Source: Juglans regia (Eukaryota > Streptophyta > Magnoliopsida > Fagales > Juglandaceae). From it: 64,000 nucleotides of DNA. The stretch is taken from assembly GCF_001411555.2 (NCBI RefSeq), contig NC_049910.1, positions 33,017,150-33,081,149 of the forward strand. Direction: 5' to 3'. The notes under the pieces are model-generated. The model did no database searches, had not been told where the DNA came from, and was given only the letters and a program-made list of their open reading frames with translations. Position numbers and translations under genes: made by a program. Below, one piece after another: positions 47,170 to 57,117 of the stretch (the first letter of the stretch is position 1; each line of letters begins with the position of its first letter).

Positions 47170-48086
47170 ATCACGAGAGTAAAAAAGGTCATGTGTGTCA
47201 AGATTGTATAACTTATAAGCTTTACGGTTGCTTGGGTAACCAAGGAATACACAACGAGAGGCACGGGGTGAAAATTTATCGCGATGAGCGGTAAGGGTTT
47301 GGGCATAGCAAAGACAACCAAATACCCGAAGATGAGTGTAGGTGGGTGAAGTGTTGAATAGAAGTTGAAAATGAGTTTGATTTTGATGGGAGCGACTAGG
47401 GTTCTATTCATGAGGTATGCAGCGGTAAGGACACATTCGCCCCAAAATTTTAGGGGTAAATGTGCCTGAAAACGAAGACTACGAGCAACGTTCAGGAGAT
47501 GCCTGTGTTTTCGTTCCACAACACCATTTTGTTGAGGAGTTTCAACACAAGTACGTTCGTGAATGATGCCGTGATCATGAAAATAGGTTTGGAGGTTTTG
47601 AGAGAGAAATTCTTGACCATTATCGGTGCGAATAATTTTAACGGTAGAATTAAATTGGTTTTTAACAAGAGCAAAGAAATGCATTAAATGACTAAATGTT
47701 TCTGATTTAAAACGCATTAAATAAATCCAGGTAGTGCGAGAAAAATCATCAACATTAGTCAAGAAATAATGTGCACCACAAATAGAAGCAGTAGAATATC
47801 CACCCCAAATATCACAATAAAGTCGATTAAAAGAAATCGTACTTTTATTATTAGCATGAGTTGAAAAAGGTAAGCGAGTATGTTTAGAACGAGCACAAAC
47901 ATCGCAATGAGAAAGAGTACATGGACTATCAAAAATATGAGGAATAACAAAACTAGAAGGATGACCTAGACGTTGATGCCATAGGATTTTATTGTCAAGA
48001 TGTTGAGCGGAGAAGGCAGTGATTTGGTGAGTCTGGAAAATGTAGAGTCCATTGCAAGCTTCACCCGCTCCAATCAGCCTCTTCAA
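47166..48086 (-). pseudogene. Copia integrase region (copy B)
   Basis: Contains HQRLGHPSS, the zinc ligands CDVCARSKHTRLPF, the catalytic D region (YFLTNVDDFSRTTWIYLM), RTDNGQEF and the E block (ETPQQNGVVERKHRHLLN). The frame shifts near 47370, after which the C-terminal part continues in another frame. Confidence 0.93.
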
Positions 48087-49368
48087 TTGAAGGTCCTGAA
48101 AAAAACATGCAGAAGATGAGAAGATGGCAATACAAGGTTTTGAGTGAGTTGAGGGATAGAGAGGAGATTATAGTGGAAAAGAGGGACAAAAAGGACATTA
48201 GAGAGGGTGAGGGTCTTTGATAACCGAATGGTGCCTATGCCTTCAACGGGAATCACTTCTCTCGTGGGTAGCCGAATGTTACGGCTTGAAGGAGCCTGTT
48301 GAAGACTCAAGAATAATGATCGACAGGGGCTCATATGATCACTAGCGCTGCTGTCGATTATCCAATCCGTGTGGGGATAAAAAACAGAGGAGGTTGAGAA
48401 GGAGTTACCAACAAAATTTGCCATCGGAGTGGGGGTTTTCAGTAGAAGCTTAAGCTGTTGATAGTCTTCCGGAGAGAGCCCTGGGATGGGACTCGAGGAG
48501 GAATCGGCGAGATGGACAGAGGCAGACGGTGGTTTCCCGAGCAGCGAAGGCTTACGATGGTTGCGAGGTTCACGCCCAGGTGGGTATCCGACGATGAGCC
48601 AACATCGGTTGCGCAGGTGTCCATCTTTACCACATTCGGAGCATTTGAGAGGTGGTCGTTCGTGGGTGGAATTTCGAGCGGCAAGGGCTATGGGTCCCGA
48701 CGAAATACAAGAAACTTGGAGGAGTCGTTGTTGTTCCTCTTGAAAGAGGATGGAGAAGACTCGGTTCAGAGATGGAAGAGGATCGGTGGCAAGGATTTGG
48801 GACCGAAGGGTTGCGAACGAATCGTTGAGTCCCAAAAGAAATTGGAACACCCGTTCGTCCTTAGCTCTTTTCTCTAAAGTGGTGACATCGGTGGTGGGTT
48901 GAAGGTTTCCTAATTCATCCCATAGTTGTTTGATGCTGTTGTAATAATCGGGTATGGAGAGATGATTTTGGTGAAGATTAGAGATCTCTCGTTTGAGATG
49001 AAATAAGCGAGCGTTGTTGCCGTGGCAGAAACGAGACTCAAGATCAAGCCAAACAGCACGGGGGTCATCGTGATAATCAAGGGAATTTGCAAGAGAAGGG
49101 TTAATGGTGTTGAGGATCCAAGTGAGGACCATGTCCTTAGTACGCTCCATTGGGCATAATCAGGAGAAGTTTTTTTTTGGGGGGGGAGGGGGGTGGTGAG
49201 TGTGCCATCAACAAAGCACAATTTGTTCTTGGCATTGAGGGCTAGGCGAAGGGCGCGTTGCCATTTGGAGAAATTATCACCGGTTAAATGACCAGAGATG
49301 AGGACGAGGCTGGGAGAATCGGAGGGATGAAGAAGATATGGGGAGGAAATTTCAAATGAAGAAGACAT
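48083..49368 (-). pseudogene. Copia gag-protease region (copy B)
   Basis: The minus-strand frame from 49368 has the N-terminal gag block (LISGHLTGDNFSKWQRALRL). A one-base shift near 49144 moves to the frame 49150-48083, which carries the UBN2 gag domain (AVWLDLESRF), a CCHC knuckle (CSECGKDGHLRNRCW) and a protease-like DWIIDSSASDHMS with the active-site D but SSA for SGA. It ends in a second shift near 48097. Confidence 0.92.
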
Positions 49369-49406
49369 GAGGGGCGACAGAGAAGGGGACTCAAGAAAGA
49401 GGTAGG

Positions 49407-49416
49407 CCTGATACCA
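49407..49416 (-). promoter_or_regulatory. Primer-binding site of copia copy B
   Basis: Minus strand TGGTATCAGG next to the 5' LTR; initiator-tRNA-Met type. Confidence 0.85.
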
Positions 49417-49608
49417 TGTTAAGAAAAGATTTTACTGAATAAACTTGCTTTATTTCATTGATGTATTGTGTAAAATATATAGTTGTACAAAGGAATGATA
49501 TACATGGAAACAATATCATAAACGGCTATATAATTAATAACAAATATGTGGTAATCTTTCTAATAGCAAAACTGATGGGAATAGGCGAGAATCATGGGAT
49601 CTGTAATA
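49417..49608 (-). repeat. 5' LTR of copia copy B
   Basis: 192 bp, 188 of 192 identical to 45039-45230. Confidence 0.95.
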
Positions 49609-49995
49609 CAAAGCTTGGCAGTCGATAAAGATGGGAGGTCTCAGTGTCTCACGGGTGTTCAGTTTAGAACTCGAAGAAGAGGATTTGGAACTACGTACGT
49701 ACAAAACCATAAGAACAAGGGAAGCTGATTTTTTTTCTTTATGCTTTTTATTGAAAAGTATCATATAATAAAAACCTTCTTCACTTATTAACTCAAGTAT
49801 CAAAGCTATTCTCCTTCTCATTATCCAATGTCTCCTTCTTTGCAAACAACTCAAAATCAAGAGAATTAATTGGTTGGTGGCATCCTAAACTATAATGACG
49901 CCTCTCATTCCAATTATCAACTTGGCATTGATAAATTCTCATACATCTAAACATAAAGAATCAAGAAAGAAAGAATATTGACACAACTTAATTAC

Positions 49996-50095
49996 TCTGT
50001 GAAGGTCTTGGTGTATCAAATTTCTTGCTGGATGTGTATCGATGCCTTGTACCCTGTAATTGAGATCTCCTAACCAGACAGTAATTGAGTTTTTA
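49996..50095 (-). pseudogene. Orphan exon of inositol polyphosphate 5-phosphatase (5PTase11-like)
   Basis: Minus-strand frame reads SITVWLGDLNYRVQGIDTHP and continues ARNLIHQDLHRV to a GT donor at 49995-49994. WLGDLNYR is the central signature of type I/II 5-phosphatases; the rest resembles plant 5PTase11. No other 5PTase exon is recognisable within several kb either side, and the young copia element sits about 390 bp downstream in gene direction. Probably a gene fragment. Confidence 0.75.
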
Positions 50096-50864
50096 GGGAA
50101 CAATAAAGCAAATCCCAAAAACAATACAACTAATTTACTAAAACTTTATAAATATTGTTTGTGTATGACTCTCAAGTACTAGCATTAATCAAATGCTTAA
50201 TAAATGTAGGATGCACACACTTTGTTTATCTGTATTCAAATCTATACCCTAGCTAAGATCAACTTGGAAAAACCCTAATTATTAATTTAAGATCCACATT
50301 CACCCATGATATTATTATTCCAAAGCAAATAATTTAAGAACAAATTAAGCTGCTTGTCAGAGAGATGGCATCAAATGAACATCATTCGGATTGCTAAAAT
50401 AAGGGATTGTGAAGTGGCGTATGGAGGAGAGAAGAGAGAGAGAGAGAGAAATAGAGCGGGTGATAGAGGCGTTAGGGGTTTTGGGCTATTGTTCACGGTG
50501 GCTGGTGGCTGAGCTTCCATCGTCCATGGGTGAGATGAAGAGAAGCAAAGAGGGAGATCTAGAGAAAGAGAGGGGTTTGAGAGGAAGGGAGAGGCGTTGT
50601 AGGTTGGCTTGCTAATTTACTGTGCTTGGAGGAGGGAGGTTGCGTGTTCGTGGCTGCTGGTGGTGGCAACGTCCGCGAGGGGGAAATAAATCAAAGAGGG
50701 AAATGGAGGCAGTGTTGGGAGGAAGATATCGAGAGAGATAGACGACGATTGAGGGGTTGAGAGAGGCAAGAGAGGTAGTCTCCGCCAAGGTGCGGCGGTG
50801 GAGGTGGCATTGTTGACGACGACGTTGATGGGGGGTTCAGGGGAAGGGAGACAACGCAGGTTAG
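50096..50864. other. Intergenic, purine-rich tracts
   Basis: A GA-rich stretch (50420-50600) and a repetitive GAGGTGG-like stretch follow. Frames on either strand are low complexity. No gene recognised. Confidence 0.4.
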
Positions 50865-51375
50865 GCGTGATACCCGTATGGTGTGGGGCAGGGGGTAACC
50901 TCCCCTGCATTGGGGTTTTTCCCCTACCCCATGCCGGGGGGTGGAGGAAAAAACCCCATCCGCCCCGCCCCCCGCCTAGGCCAATACATTGTGTTTAAAA
51001 AAAATTTTGGTCTAAAAAATTAATTATAATATAATTTAAATAATAAATTAAAATTTATAAATATAAAAATAACTTAAACTCATTAGAGTTAGATTTTGGA
51101 TTGTTTTGACCTCCTAAACCAATATTTATATAGGAGGCCAAGACAATACGATAGTCATTCTTAAGCAATGTGGGACTGACTAATCCAATGACTTGAATAC
51201 AATTTTAAGTCTTTAATGAATTGTATATATCTATATACAATATATTTATTTTTATATATAAATAAAACAAAATTATATATGTGGTGCGGAGCGAGGGGCA
51301 GGGGCGGGGCCCTGCTGGGGTCATCCCGCCCCTGCTAGACTCTCTCCATGCGGGGGTGGGGCAGCGGGGGGAAAA
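50865..51375. repeat. GC-rich-ended repeat, possibly hAT-like MITE
   Basis: GGGGCAGGGG/CCCCGCCCC motifs cluster at both ends (50880-50985 and 51285-51375) around an AT-rich core, the same architecture as the other hAT-like MITEs. The left end may be TAGGCGTGATACCCG. No target duplication found. Confidence 0.4.
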
Positions 51376-51479
51376 AGACGAAATAAAGAATAGAGAGAGT
51401 ATTGGGCTGGTAAAGAAAGAAATAAGGGGAAAAATATGGGTTTTAAAAGTCAATTTCTAGTGCTTTTAATTCACCGTGA

Positions 51480-51785
51480 AGAAGTATAATTTCGCTGCAG
51501 TAACTTCTTATGGTGACAATGTTCGCCGCAAAATTAGTTATTGTGACGATTTTTTTAGTTCGATGGAAATAAGATGATGCTATAGTCACCGTATTTTATT
51601 GCGACGACATAAATAACTGCAGTAGTTCTAAAACTCGCCGCAAAAAGTGATCTTCCTCAGCATTTCCCAATTTATAAGTGGTAAAAATAATGGCAAACTG
51701 AAAATTGCGGCAAATAAACATTATTTGTGGCGATTTTTTTTCAATAATCTTAAAATTGCTGGAAAAAACTTGATTTCTTATAGTG
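51480..51785. mobile_element. Probable non-autonomous CACTA end
   Basis: The right end reads, inward, CACTATAAGAAATCAAG, close to the CACTA terminus of the 11228 element. The interior has repeated CGCCGCAA/GCGGC motifs. The left end (CACCGTGAAGAA near 51471) is only weakly similar and no 3-bp duplication is clear. Confidence 0.4.
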
Positions 51786-51839
51786 GCCATTCTAATTCCA
51801 CAAAAAAAAAAAAAAGAAGAAGGAAACAAATGAATATTT

Positions 51840-52035
51840 TTTATTAGTGTATGAGACCCATTACTTTTTTAACTTCTCATTAAAAAGTTCAATTCATTTT
51901 AACTTACTTCATATATTTTAACTTAAAAAATTAAACTCATCTTAACTTAAAAAAATTAAACATATATTAATAAAATTCATAAAATATTACTATTTATAAT
52001 TCAATTCAATTTATCTAACATCCAAAACGTAGCAA
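51840..52035 (-). mobile_element. Uninterrupted sibling of the MITE hit by CACTA
   Basis: The reverse complement aligns with 11188-11227 plus 16113-16256: same left end (ACGTTTTGGATGTTA versus ACGTTTGGATGTTA), same AATTTTTTAAGTTA-type core, same ATGAGAAGTTAAAAAAGTAA. Where the other copy has GAA-CACTA-GAA this one has a single AAATAG. Confidence 0.75.
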
Positions 52036-53239
52036 AGCAACCGATCGGACGCCAAACTCAAGCTTTTACTTATAAAAAGTTATTCTCTTCAAAGGGTAAT
52101 ATTATGAAATCCGTTGAAAAAGAAAACTATATCAAAGTTAAGCAAATGAGCACTAGGACTAGCCTAGTAGGAGTGCAGCACGGTCAAACCCTACTAAGTA
52201 CGTAATACGTATACCAACCCACGGGAAACCGTGAGCTTCAAAAACACACACGAAACACATCAAACATGCCTGATCACTACTGTCTGCAACATTGAGTACT
52301 ACTACGTGCGTACCGTCTGCAACATCAGATCAACAGACAGAAGTAGAAAATCCGAGCCTTTAGTTCTGGACAAGTGTCTCAATCCCATGAACGTTTGAAC
52401 CTTTGCAAAGTGCAAATCACCAAAGCACATGTTCCGATGTACTCAAAGGCTGCCCATGGTTTTCGAGGACAGCTTTGGCGTAAACCACTGGCTCCTGCAA
52501 CCTCCATAAATGTTAAAAAATACTGAGATGCCATTATACTGGGTTTTGGCGTCAGTCTAAACCACGATTAGATATGTCGGATAAGGTGATCGGCACCCCT
52601 TGTTTTCTGCATTTTTTCGAACCTCTCATTTCATGTAGGAATTTATTGTTATTTTTTTTTATTTACTTTTAAGTATTTTTTAATATTTTTAATTATTAAA
52701 AAAAATATAATTTTATTAATAATAAATTCCTTAATCATTAAATAAAAAATTAAAAAATTAAAAAAAAATTAAATACATAAATAATAAGATTAAAAGTAAA
52801 TTTAAACAACTCCATTAACATTTTCCTTACTTATATATAAGTGGTAACATTTTCAACGATGCCCCCTCTGTTTTTTTACCTAACAAAACAAGACTTTCTG
52901 AAATTAATTAACCAAAAAAGGTGTTGTCCTTGAGTAAATTAAAATAAGGGAAATGACTGAAATGTTCATTTTCATTTTGGATCTGTCTTGGGATTCATTT
53001 TGAAATCGAATACATTTGTATTCTTTTTATTCTATTATAAGACACGTGTCTACAAGACTTGCAAAAAGCCAGGGCGTTTTTGGGAAATGGAGAGGCAAGA
53101 ATCAACCGACATAACAGAAACCGAAGTGAGAAGTGAAAACTAGTGGCTCTGACATTGGACTAAACGATGAAACCATCAAAGTTTCAACACCTCCTGAGGC
53201 TCTTCCCTTGGTCTCTCATCAACTACTCCCAAATCCTGT
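52036..53239. other. Intergenic / ENOD93 upstream
   Basis: AT-rich; a minus-strand peptide-like stretch near 52380-52510 is unidentified. The proximal part is the ENOD93 promoter. Confidence 0.4.
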
Positions 53240-53247
53240 TATAAATA
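53240..53247 (+). promoter_or_regulatory. TATA box of ENOD93
   Basis: TATAAATA lies 119 bases before the ENOD93 ATG, followed by an A/C-rich leader. Consistent with a transcription start near 53270-53280. Confidence 0.65.
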
Positions 53248-53358
53248 CCCGAGCAATTCTCACAAAACAAACACCTTCATCCCAAACATTCAAACCTCCT
53301 CATCTTCTTTGCTAACTTCTTTCAGTGTCATTTCTTTTTTCAATTGCTCTCTCATAAA

Positions 53359-54415
53359 ATGGCAAAAAATGTAGCTGGGTCCCCTCTGGAGAGGAATAGC
53401 CTGGCTTCTCTAGACCAAAAGCTGGCCATGGCCAAGCGCTGTTCTCATGGTATCTCTGCTTTACTTTTAGTGTAGCACTTGATCTCCCTTTTTTTATGGC
53501 AGACTATCATGTAGTGCATATAAAGGATTTGCATGTCATGTGATCTCATTATGTTCTGCCATCACAAGTGATTATGTATTTTGTATTCCAAGTCCCCATA
53601 CAAATGAATAGCACCTAGCTAGAGGCCCTTTTCATGCATAAAGATGAGCTCCCTTTCTGTGGTGAGGGACCATACTCAGAGATCCTAGGTCATCGTTTTT
53701 CCCTTCCTTTCCATGTTTTCTGAGAAAACTTAGCTTAGTAATGCACTGTCTTACTAGAAGGAAATTTGAGGATCTGATGGATGAGATTGTTGATGGTTTA
53801 GCTAGAAAATATGATAATATCACTTTAGCACTTATGAAAACTTTCATCAGCATTATAAAATGATTTTAATCCCTTTTTTTTACCCATCTTTAATGGATAA
53901 GCAGAGGGTGTAATAGCAGGAGCTAAGGCAGCAGTTATTGCTAGTATTGCCACTGCCATTCCAACTGTAAGACTTCTTTCTCATTACTGTCACAGTTTTT
54001 TTCAAAGATACAACCATTCTTTAGCAATCTGTTTCTTAGAATGGTTATTCTCAAAGATACATAAAGTGCTTGTAAACCCCCAAGTATTTCATTTTGGGTT
54101 GAAATCCTCTCATTTACTCACTCACACAATGCCTTTTATGCAGGTGGCTAGTGCGAGGATGCTGCCTTGGGCAAGGGCCAATCTCAATCACACTGCTCAA
54201 GCCCTCATAATCTCCACAGGTTACCATTAAATCACACCCTCCTTATCAATATATTATTTCCTGGTTAATTGTTATCATAGTCATTACTCATTCTTAATGG
54301 AAATTGCTATTCACTTTCAGTGGCAGGAGCTGCATATTTCATAGTGGCTGACAAGACAGTCTTGGCCACCGCTAGGAGGAACTCCTTCCAGCAACTCTCT
54401 AAGAATGATGTATAA
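53359..54415 (+). CDS. ENOD93: Early nodulin 93 (ENOD93) family protein
   Basis: Four exons 53359-53449, 53905-53966, 54144-54219, 54321-54415 with GT..AG junctions; 107 residues. A hydrophilic N-terminus (SLDQKLAMAKRCSHEGVIAG is the family signature region) is followed by two hydrophobic segments, about 33-53 and 71-86, separated by SARMLPWARANLNHT, and a basic tail. Length and layout match plant ENOD93 (for example At5g25940, about 105 residues). These are small mitochondrial inner-membrane proteins linked to respiration and, in legumes, nodule expression. The ATG is the first after the TATA box. Confidence 0.95.
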
Positions 54416-54485
54416 ATCCCAATCACTCTTATGGCTTTACACTATTGTTGTAAGCCACTTTATTATGTAAACAACCCGTCATCTG

Positions 54486-54491
54486 AATAAA
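54486..54491 (+). terminator. Polyadenylation signal of ENOD93
   Basis: AATAAA, repeated as AATAAATAAATA, 71 bases after the stop codon. Confidence 0.6.
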
Positions 54492-54559
54492 TAAATACAG
54501 ATAGGGTTCCATTTTAAGAGCAGTCTGTATTCAATGATCAGCTTATCTGAATGGAAATT

Positions 54560-55554
54560 GTCTTTGATTTACACATGTTATGTATTTCAACTCGCATCAT
54601 TTTACAAATAATCGTTACATGAGCAAGAACCATCTTTAAAGCCACCTCAGATGCATCCAAGCCAGACATCTCCAAAGTACTGTCAGCTTCGCCCAGCATT
54701 TTATAGATATATTTGCTCAGATGATGCAATTTACCACCATCAATAAAGTAATAAATAACAACATCCACCTCAATTGAAGTACATCCAGGAACTTTCTTCA
54801 TATATATTTTGATAACAGCACTGCACATAAGCCCCTGGGTTTTCATTATCCAAGTCAAAGAGATGCTCTGCAACATATTCACCCAGTTCAACACGCCATG
54901 AACAGAACAATCTTCAAGAAGAGCACCTCAGATGGTCCCATTTCCATATTCTTATGGCCTCTACTTCATCAAACATCCCATCTTGGCCAAGAAAATCTAA
55001 AGTGATCCTGTTTAATTTGGTGAAATATTAAAATGATATGATGGATCTTTACACTAAGATATTGGCGTAGAAGTTCCAGCAAACCGGCTTTGGGTACAAA
55101 CCCACAAATGTGATATCAACTGGTTTGAGTCCTTAATCGGGCATTTGTGCAAAAAGCCCAATAGCCTTATCTGCGTGCCCGTGAACTGCGAACCCATATA
55201 TCATGATATCATCCCATTTCAGAAAATTAAGGGTGTGATTTTATTTGTGTTTTTTTAATTTACTCTAAAATCTAGATAAATGATTTTGATTGGAAAGTAG
55301 TAAGAGATTATATATATATATATTGTAATTTTTGAAAAAAACAATTCACCAAACAAGGCCTAATTAAGCTTTTAGGATCCATAGCCAATACCATCAAAGA
55401 CTTGTTCTGCAACCAGTATATTTACACATTTAGCATGAATGTCAATCAGACACGACCGTAGAAAGTGCTTGTTTATATTTTGCAAGTTCTCATCTACATG
55501 TGCAGGAATCCATTTGCCAAGGTCAAGAGCACCAAACTTAAGTAATAGATTCAT
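54560..55554 (-). pseudogene. PPR protein (E-class) pseudogene
   Basis: Minus-strand pieces in gene order: GALDLGKWIPAHVDENLQNI ... IDIHAKCVNILVAEQVFDGI (55530-55380), MIYGFAVHGHADKAIGLFAQ (about 55200-55140), and the end motif VPGCTSIEVDVVIYYFIDGG and KLHHLSKYIYKML (54800-54690). These are the PPR repeat and E/E+ motifs of plant organellar RNA-editing factors. Frames are interrupted by stops and by an AT-rich insertion at about 55225-55372. Only the C-terminal part of such a gene is present. Confidence 0.88.
55225..55372. mobile_element. Small AT-rich insertion in the PPR pseudogene
   Basis: About 148 bp between two PPR pieces, starting GGGTGTGATTTTATTTGTG and ending CACCAAACAAGGCC. It looks like a degenerate MITE with a (TA)n core. 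Confidence 0.45.
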
Positions 55555-56317
55555 TTTGGCAGAAAAATAATTATTTGTGACAAGAAGAAATTCATTTTAA
55601 CAAGAAATAACTCCAAGAATTTTCTTGTAATGTAATAATGGGGTAGAGCCATATAAATTGAATATCCTAAAATTGCAATTCTGCATTTACATTCTTAGGA
55701 CCATCAATTAATTAGGGAGAATTTCCCCTTCAATTACATAATCTTGTGTGTTTGTCCAAAACTATTTAGCAAGAACCTGTACGTATGTACACCTTCAAAA
55801 TTAGTTGAAATTTTTATCCCGAAAACTCCATACATCTAAAATAAAAAAAGCATAAGCAGGAAGAACATTTAAGAGTATTGGTATTGGCCTAACTAAATGT
55901 CAGTGCCTAACCTAATTTTGGCTAAGTAGTTCAAAAGTGGTCTACATTGATAGTCAAAACTTCAAGACCCCACTTTTGAATTATAGTAAATTCTTCAATT
56001 TCTCTAAATTTGGCCAGTCACTATTCATTCCCAAATAATATTTTACTTTAAAAATATTCTAAATGGCTACTACTGGATAATTAGATTGAGGAAGAAAATA
56101 GTTGTAAAATGATAATTTTAAGTAAAAATTAAATTATTAATTAATATATGGAGTGTATTTGTAAAATATAAAAATTAAAAAATTATTATTGAAAAATCTA
56201 TTATTATATTATTATTTTGAGTTTTGGATGGATAGTCAAATGTGGATTAACTTCTTCAATGGTTTTAGCCAAAACCTCAACTTTTAGTCAAATTTTAGAC
56301 TTGGTAATGACTAAACC
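55373..56317. other. PPR flank and dispersed repeat
   Basis: 55877-56317 (AAGAGTATTGGTATTGGCCT ... GGTAATGACTAAACC) looks like a dispersed non-coding repeat. Boundaries are unsure. Confidence 0.35.
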
Positions 56318-57117
56318 TAGGGGTGGGCTCCAACTCCGTCAAACTCGGAATGCCCACCTCCGACCTTCGACTCCGACTGGGGTCGGAGGTCAAAATCCCT
56401 TCCGACTCTGACTCTGACTCCGATTGGAGTCGAAGTTCGACTTTGATAGGAGTAGAAAATTGGCTTTTTCAAGCCCAATTGCTCTACTGAGAAAATGGGC
56501 TTTAATCAACCCAATATCAACCCCTGTTTAATAATGTAAAATAATAATTAAAAAAATCTAAAATATTGTAAAAAATAAGTTAAAAAGTTAAAATTTAAAT
56601 ACAACAACTAAATCAAATTACAAATCGCAAGCCATAAATTTAAATTTAAATTTAAAACTATAAATTGCAATAAATTTAAATTTACAACACCAAAATATTG
56701 AATAATGTCATATATTTCATTCAAATATGAAATAGCCACAATGCCCCGCATTAGTCTTGACAATCCATGCATTTGAGTCGATGACTCGATAGTGATTTTC
56801 AATTTTCCTACATGAAGCTTTAACTTTTATTGATCAGATGCACTATTTTTCTTTAGTCATTTAATTATAGATTTCTAAACCATCAGCGAAGTGATATTAT
56901 GAACTTACATCCACCTCTAATTCTGACGAGTTTTACATGATGGTAATCATCCCACGGTGCTTCGCTCTCAGACTTTTATTCATCCACAATTAGTCTGAGG
57001 TTCACAGTTAGATCTACAAAATCATATAAATTATAAATTAAATAATGAAAATATTAAAATTATGTAAATAATTATTTAAAATCATAAAGTTACCTGATTC
57101 AAGCCTATACTTCTTGG

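Larger units (their letters stand above)
45039..49608 (-). mobile_element. Young Ty1/copia LTR retrotransposon (copy B)
   Basis: 192-bp LTRs at 45039-45230 and 49417-49608 differ at 4 positions (about 2 percent). The target duplication CAAAG (45034-45038 and 49609-49613) is exact. Minus-strand order is PBS, gag, protease, integrase, RT, RNase H, purine tract, LTR. The polyprotein is broken by at least three single-base frameshifts (near 49144, 48097 and 47370) and two in-frame stops (near 46460 and 46342), so it cannot act on its own although the insertion is recent. Confidence 0.97.

Noticed and set aside
48458..48877. Plus-strand frames opposite gag
   Set aside because: Antisense shadows of copia gag.
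50617..50998. Pro/Ser- or Gly-rich frames
   Set aside because: Produced by GC-rich repetitive DNA; no family match.
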